Positions 60,996 through 64,000 of a stretch of 64,000 bases of DNA are shown here, piece after piece. The translations under genes and the position numbers were made by a program. Below the pieces are notes generated by a model, which searched no databases, had not been told where the DNA came from, and saw nothing but the letters and a program-made list of their open reading frames with translations. Source of the stretch: Streptomyces massasporeus (GTDB lineage Bacteria; Actinomycetota; Actinomycetes; Streptomycetales; Streptomycetaceae); NCBI RefSeq assembly GCF_014648995.1, contig NZ_BMSE01000005.1:186001-250000 (forward strand), in the 5' to 3' direction. Position 1 is the first letter of the stretch. Each line of letters opens with the position of its first letter.

Positions 60996-61754
60996 TCAGC
61001 CGGCCGACGGAGACGGCGCCCCGTAGGACGGATTGGGGGCCACCGTCTGGAAATCCTTGAGGTCTTCCGGGACCGGCAGCACGCGTACCGGCGCACCCTG
61101 CTGCGGCGGCGGCGGTGTCGTCTGCTCCTGGGGCAGCTTGGGCGGGGCGGTGATCTGGAAGCTGACCTGCTCCTGGTTGATCAGGCCGGTCTTCTCCAGG
61201 ATCGTGATGTGGTCGAGAACGGTGTCGTTCGTCGTGTCGGCGAGCTCCCGCACGAGGCTGTTCCGGGTGGTCGCCCGGATTTTGGCGATCGTCGGGAAGA
61301 TGCCCCCGTGCGCGACGCGCATGATGGTCACGGCCGTGGAGTCGAACTCCTTGCCGGCGCTGCCTTCCGCCGTCGCCACGAACTGCTGCTGCTGCGGCGA
61401 CGCCTCGTTCGGCAGGGTGATGCCCAGGTCCGTGGAGACCTTGCGGCAGCCCGCGTCGAGCCGGCCGTGGCCCACGAGCAGATGCTTGGAGACCTCCTGC
61501 ATCTCCGGCGACGTGCTCCGCTCCTTGATCAGCTGCCCCAGCGGGTACTCCCACAGTCCGGCCGCGCGCACCCGCACCACGAAGTCGCGGTCCGCCTCGG
61601 TCAGCGGACCCCACTGGGTGTTGGCGATGATGCGGTCCTGGCCGGAAGCCGCGTTCTGCACGCCCAGCATGCTCGGGTAGGCGAGCGCGGTCAGTGTAAG
61701 GATCAACGCACCGCCCACGAACGCGGTTCCTGCCGTGCTGCGCGAGATGCGCAT
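60996..61754 (-). CDS. Exported DUF4142 protein
   Basis: 252 residues. N-terminal signal or anchor (GTAFVGGALILTLTALAYPS). The DUF4142 four-helix (ferritin-like) core runs from about 45 to 195: LTEADRDFVVRVRAAGLWEYPLGQLI, EMQEVSKHLLVGHGRLDAGCRKVS, FDSTAVTIMRVAHGGIFPTI, and RELADTTNDTVLDHITILEKTGL. A Pro/Gln-rich tail ends the protein. ATG 61754 is preceded by AGGAGG at ideal spacing. Function unknown; acts outside the membrane. Confidence 0.88.
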   Translation of the reverse strand: MRISRSTAGTAFVGGALILTLTALAYPSMLGVQNAASGQDRIIANTQWGPLTEADRDFVVRVRAAGLWEYPLGQLIKERSTSPEMQEVSKHLLVGHGRLDAGCRKVSTDLGITLPNEASPQQQQFVATAEGSAGKEFDSTAVTIMRVAHGGIFPTIAKIRATTRNSLVRELADTTNDTVLDHITILEKTGLINQEQVSFQITAPPKLPQEQTTPPPPQQGAPVRVLPVPEDLKDFQTVAPNPSYGAPSPSAG

Positions 61755-61843
61755 CGTGCCTCCTGGGATGTCAACCGGCCCAACACCAAGAGGTACGGAT
61801 GCCAGGGGCGAAACAATCACCCCTGCCGCAAAAAAGTTCGGCC

Positions 61844-61874
61844 GTGTGCGGTGCCCCGCCGGGACACCGCACAC
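61844..61874 (-). terminator. Rho-independent terminator of the GH127 gene
   Basis: Perfect 10-bp arms GTGTGCGGTG / CACCGCACAC with additional inner pairs. In minus-strand orientation it is followed by six T residues (A-run 61830-61835), 20 bases after the stop. Confidence 0.8.
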
Positions 61875-61894
61875 GCCCCGGCCCGGGCAGGCGC

Positions 61895-64000
61895 TCAGGG
61901 CCGGTACGAAACCGCTTCCGCCGTCGCCGCGACCTTGTCCGCGTCCGCTCTGCTCAGCAGCCCGGCCGACACCCACGCGTCCACCGTGGACCGCACCCGC
62001 GCCACCAGCGCCCCCTTGTCCCGGAACGGCGCCCCGGCCCAGATCTCGTCCAGCAGCGTGGCACCGCCGGACTTGGCCGGGTTGGCGACGCCCGAGTCCC
62101 GGCCTCCGAACACGACCTTCGGTTCCGCGCGCCGGAAGTAGGCGTGCGCCGGATCCTCCGTCCCCTCGGCGAAGGGCGCCCACTCGGTCCCGTCCAGCGT
62201 GAAGTGCAGCGGCTTGCCCGGCACCGGTGAGAGGGAGTGCGACAGATCGCCGGAAAGCCCGGCGTCGCGGTGCAGCCCCACCTTCAGGTACTCGGTGGCC
62301 GCGCTGCGGGCGACCAGGTTGACCGGCCCGTGGAACAGGGTCTGCAGGGACGCGTCGTCCAGCGCCTTCTCCACCCGCGTCCGGAACGGCATGGCGATGC
62401 GGACGGTGTCACCGGCCCGCCAGGCCCGGGACACGTCGAAGTAGCTCCCGGGCTTGGGACTCCCCGACACCGCACGCCCGTTGACGGTCACCCGGAACCC
62501 GGCGGTCGCCCAGGCCGGCACCCGCAGCCGCAGCGTGAAGGAGGCGCTCCTGCCCCCGAGGGTCAGCGTGCTGCCCTGCTCCTGCGGGAAGCGGGTCGTC
62601 TGCGTGACCGTGATGCCCTTCTCCGCCCAGGTCAGCGTGGACGCGCTGTACAGGTTGACGTACAGCGCGCCGCCGTCGGCCTTCGCGAAGTACACCGAGT
62701 CCTGGTACTTCGTGGCGCTCTCCATGCCCGTGCCCTCGCAGCAGGTCGTTCCCTGCTTGGGCGTGTAGTCGCGGACATGACCGGGCGTCAGCCCGATGAA
62801 GTACGTGACGAGCGGCTTCTCCGCATCCGGCTTGTCCTGCTTGGAGCCGAGTACCTGGTTGTACAGGGCCCGCTCGTAGTAGTCCATGTACTTCGGGTCC
62901 TGCTCGTGGAAGAACAGGGTCCGGCTCAGCTTGAGCATGTTGTACGCGCAGCACGTCTCGGCGGTGGTCGCGCTCAGGGTGCCCGCGATCACGTCCCGCG
63001 CCTTCCAGAACTCCCCGGTGCTGGTGCCGCCGATGCCGTACATGCGGTGCGGGACGACCATGTCCCAGAAGTTCTTCGCCGAGGTGAGGTAGCGCTGCTC
63101 GCCGGTCTCGTCGTACAGCCGCGCATAGCCGGTGAAGATCGGGATGTGCTGGTTGGCGTGCAGCCCGTCGAGGATGTCGGTGTTCGCGGCACAGGCGTCG
63201 ATCAGCCGGTCCAGGTCGAACAGCCTGGCCAGCGCGAGGTGTTCGGCCTTGCCGGTGATCGTGTGCAGATCACAGACCGCCTCGACGATGCCGCCGAACT
63301 CGCCGCTGGAGAAGATCCCCCACATGCGCTGGAGCGTGGCCTCCGGCAGCTTGGACAGCCGGGAGTGCATCCAGTCGCACATGCCGGACGCGAGGTCGAG
63401 TGCCCGGTCGTCGTCCGTGGCGCTGTACGCGTCGAGCAGACCCCTGAGGATCTTGTGCGCGGTGTAGTACGGCGCCCACACCTTGGTGTAGTCGGAGGTG
63501 GTCCTCGACTCCAGGTCGATGAACTGCGTCTCCGGGTACGCCGCGAGGAACCCGGGGTGGCTGGGCCCGCCCCAGGTGCGGCGCAGGGTGGCGGTCAGGC
63601 CCCGGCCGGAGCCGTCCGCGAAGGTCCCGCCGGCCGTCTCGTCGAAGGCGTACGACGCCAGATCGCCCCGGCCCGTCGAGGCGTCGGCGGCCCGGTGGCT
63701 CTGCAACTCCGTGATCTCGGTAGCGGTCAGCGCTCGCGAGAAGACGTTGAACTCCTCGAAGGCGCCCGCGAAGACCGGGTCACCGGAGTAGTTCGAGCGG
63801 CCCAGCCAGTTGTTCTTGAGCGTGCCGAGGGCCGCCGGGGTGAGGCTCATGGCGGTGTTGCGCGCCACGGCGGTGCCGTTGACGTAGAGGATGCCGGTGC
63901 CGCTCGCGATCGTGACCGCCAGATGGCTCCACTGGTTCAGCGGCAGCGCGGCCGTGCCGTCGAGGCCCTGCTCGCCGCCGGCGCCCGACGTGGTGACGGC
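61895..64000 (-). CDS. GH127 (beta-L-arabinofuranosidase-type) glycosidase with LamG module, 5' end cut by window edge
   Basis: 701 residues are visible and the frame is open to the last base. The visible order starts with a LamG module (WSHLAVTIASGTGILYVNGT, NNWLGRSNYSGDPVFAGAFEEFNVFSRALTATEI, YAFDETAGGTFADGSGRGL). It then runs directly into the GH127/DUF1680 catalytic domain (GPSHPGFLAAYPETQFIDLE, WAPYYTAHKILRGLLDAY, GEFGGIVEAVCDLHTITG, NQHIPIFTGYARLY). The catalytic/zinc Cys region is CCAYNMLKLSRTLFF and TTCCEGTGMES. The part of GH127 normally upstream of the GPSHPGF segment must lie N-terminal of LamG, outside the window, so LamG appears to interrupt the catalytic fold. Releases L-arabinofuranose; secreted presumably. 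Confidence 0.88.
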   Translation of the reverse strand, partial: AVTTSGAGGEQGLDGTAALPLNQWSHLAVTIASGTGILYVNGTAVARNTAMSLTPAALGTLKNNWLGRSNYSGDPVFAGAFEEFNVFSRALTATEITELQSHRAADASTGRGDLASYAFDETAGGTFADGSGRGLTATLRRTWGGPSHPGFLAAYPETQFIDLESRTTSDYTKVWAPYYTAHKILRGLLDAYSATDDDRALDLASGMCDWMHSRLSKLPEATLQRMWGIFSSGEFGGIVEAVCDLHTITGKAEHLALARLFDLDRLIDACAANTDILDGLHANQHIPIFTGYARLYDETGEQRYLTSAKNFWDMVVPHRMYGIGGTSTGEFWKARDVIAGTLSATTAETCCAYNMLKLSRTLFFHEQDPKYMDYYERALYNQVLGSKQDKPDAEKPLVTYFIGLTPGHVRDYTPKQGTTCCEGTGMESATKYQDSVYFAKADGGALYVNLYSASTLTWAEKGITVTQTTRFPQEQGSTLTLGGRSASFTLRLRVPAWATAGFRVTVNGRAVSGSPKPGSYFDVSRAWRAGDTVRIAMPFRTRVEKALDDASLQTLFHGPVNLVARSAATEYLKVGLHRDAGLSGDLSHSLSPVPGKPLHFTLDGTEWAPFAEGTEDPAHAYFRRAEPKVVFGGRDSGVANPAKSGGATLLDEIWAGAPFRDKGALVARVRSTVDAWVSAGLLSRADADKVAATAEAVSYRP

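Noticed and set aside
1..64000. tRNA genes, CRISPR arrays, insertion sequences and attachment sites
   Set aside because: None was seen on reading: no cloverleaf with CCA-type arms in gaps, no spaced direct-repeat array, no transposase or integrase motif.

Overview
The window looks like a piece of a Streptomyces chromosome. It is very GC-rich with strong G/C third-position bias. It carries actinomycete signatures: a WYL regulator, NDP-hexose and crotonyl-CoA genes next to a DrrC-type UvrA homologue, many secreted multi-domain glycosidases, GTG starts and a rare TTA codon. No tRNA, rRNA, CRISPR array, integrase or transposase was seen.

Left part (1-24 kb), mostly single genes. A WYL regulator (cut by the window edge) faces an NmrA-like oxidoreductase across a palindrome. 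Next is a small block resembling part of a specialised-metabolite locus: NDP-hexose 2,3-dehydratase, an ABM-domain protein, crotonyl-CoA carboxylase/reductase and a DrrC-like UvrA paralogue with a TTA codon. Then come an AI-2E-type membrane protein, a polysaccharide deacetylase, a TerB-like protein with a 13-bp palindrome upstream, a methyltransferase split by an apparent frameshift, a 1740-residue secreted protein with two GH43 modules, a DEAD-box helicase, an aldehyde dehydrogenase with its GAF-type regulator, and two unknown proteins.

Central part (24.07-54.09 kb), about 30 kb on the plus strand: a complete-looking extracellular-type contractile injection system (eCIS). The order is sheath, tube, a Cys-motif protein, a disordered linker protein, a DUF4255 cap protein with a Lys/Ala-rich tail, an AAA ATPase, a 100-residue protein, a 2271-residue DUF4157 protein, a 229-residue acidic protein, tube-initiator (Afp7-like), LysM/tail-X, hub, spike, PAAR-like tip, gp25-like, two large baseplate wedge proteins, a tail protein I/beta-helix protein, a DUF6519 protein and a PGRP-type amidase. 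Many genes overlap by 1-14 bases, which suggests translational coupling. The giant DUF4157 protein has an exchange-prone C-terminus with a nuclease-like motif, and the next gene has the size and position of an immunity gene. This is the most interesting system here: an eCIS with an in-operon polymorphic cargo/immunity pair and a leaderless cell-wall amidase. No tail-fibre gene and no separate tape-measure gene was recognised.

Right part (54-64 kb). A five-gene minus-strand operon for glucarate uptake and breakdown (binding protein, two permeases, KdgD, GudD) sits behind a 9-5-9 palindrome. It is followed by a DUF5997 / LysR-substrate-domain pair, a DUF4142 exported protein, and a GH127 beta-L-arabinofuranosidase with a LamG module that runs off the window edge.

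Several strong hairpins act as probable terminators. A dispersed Streptomyces-type repeat occurs once between tube and baseplate genes, and a second copy is embedded in frame inside a baseplate gene.
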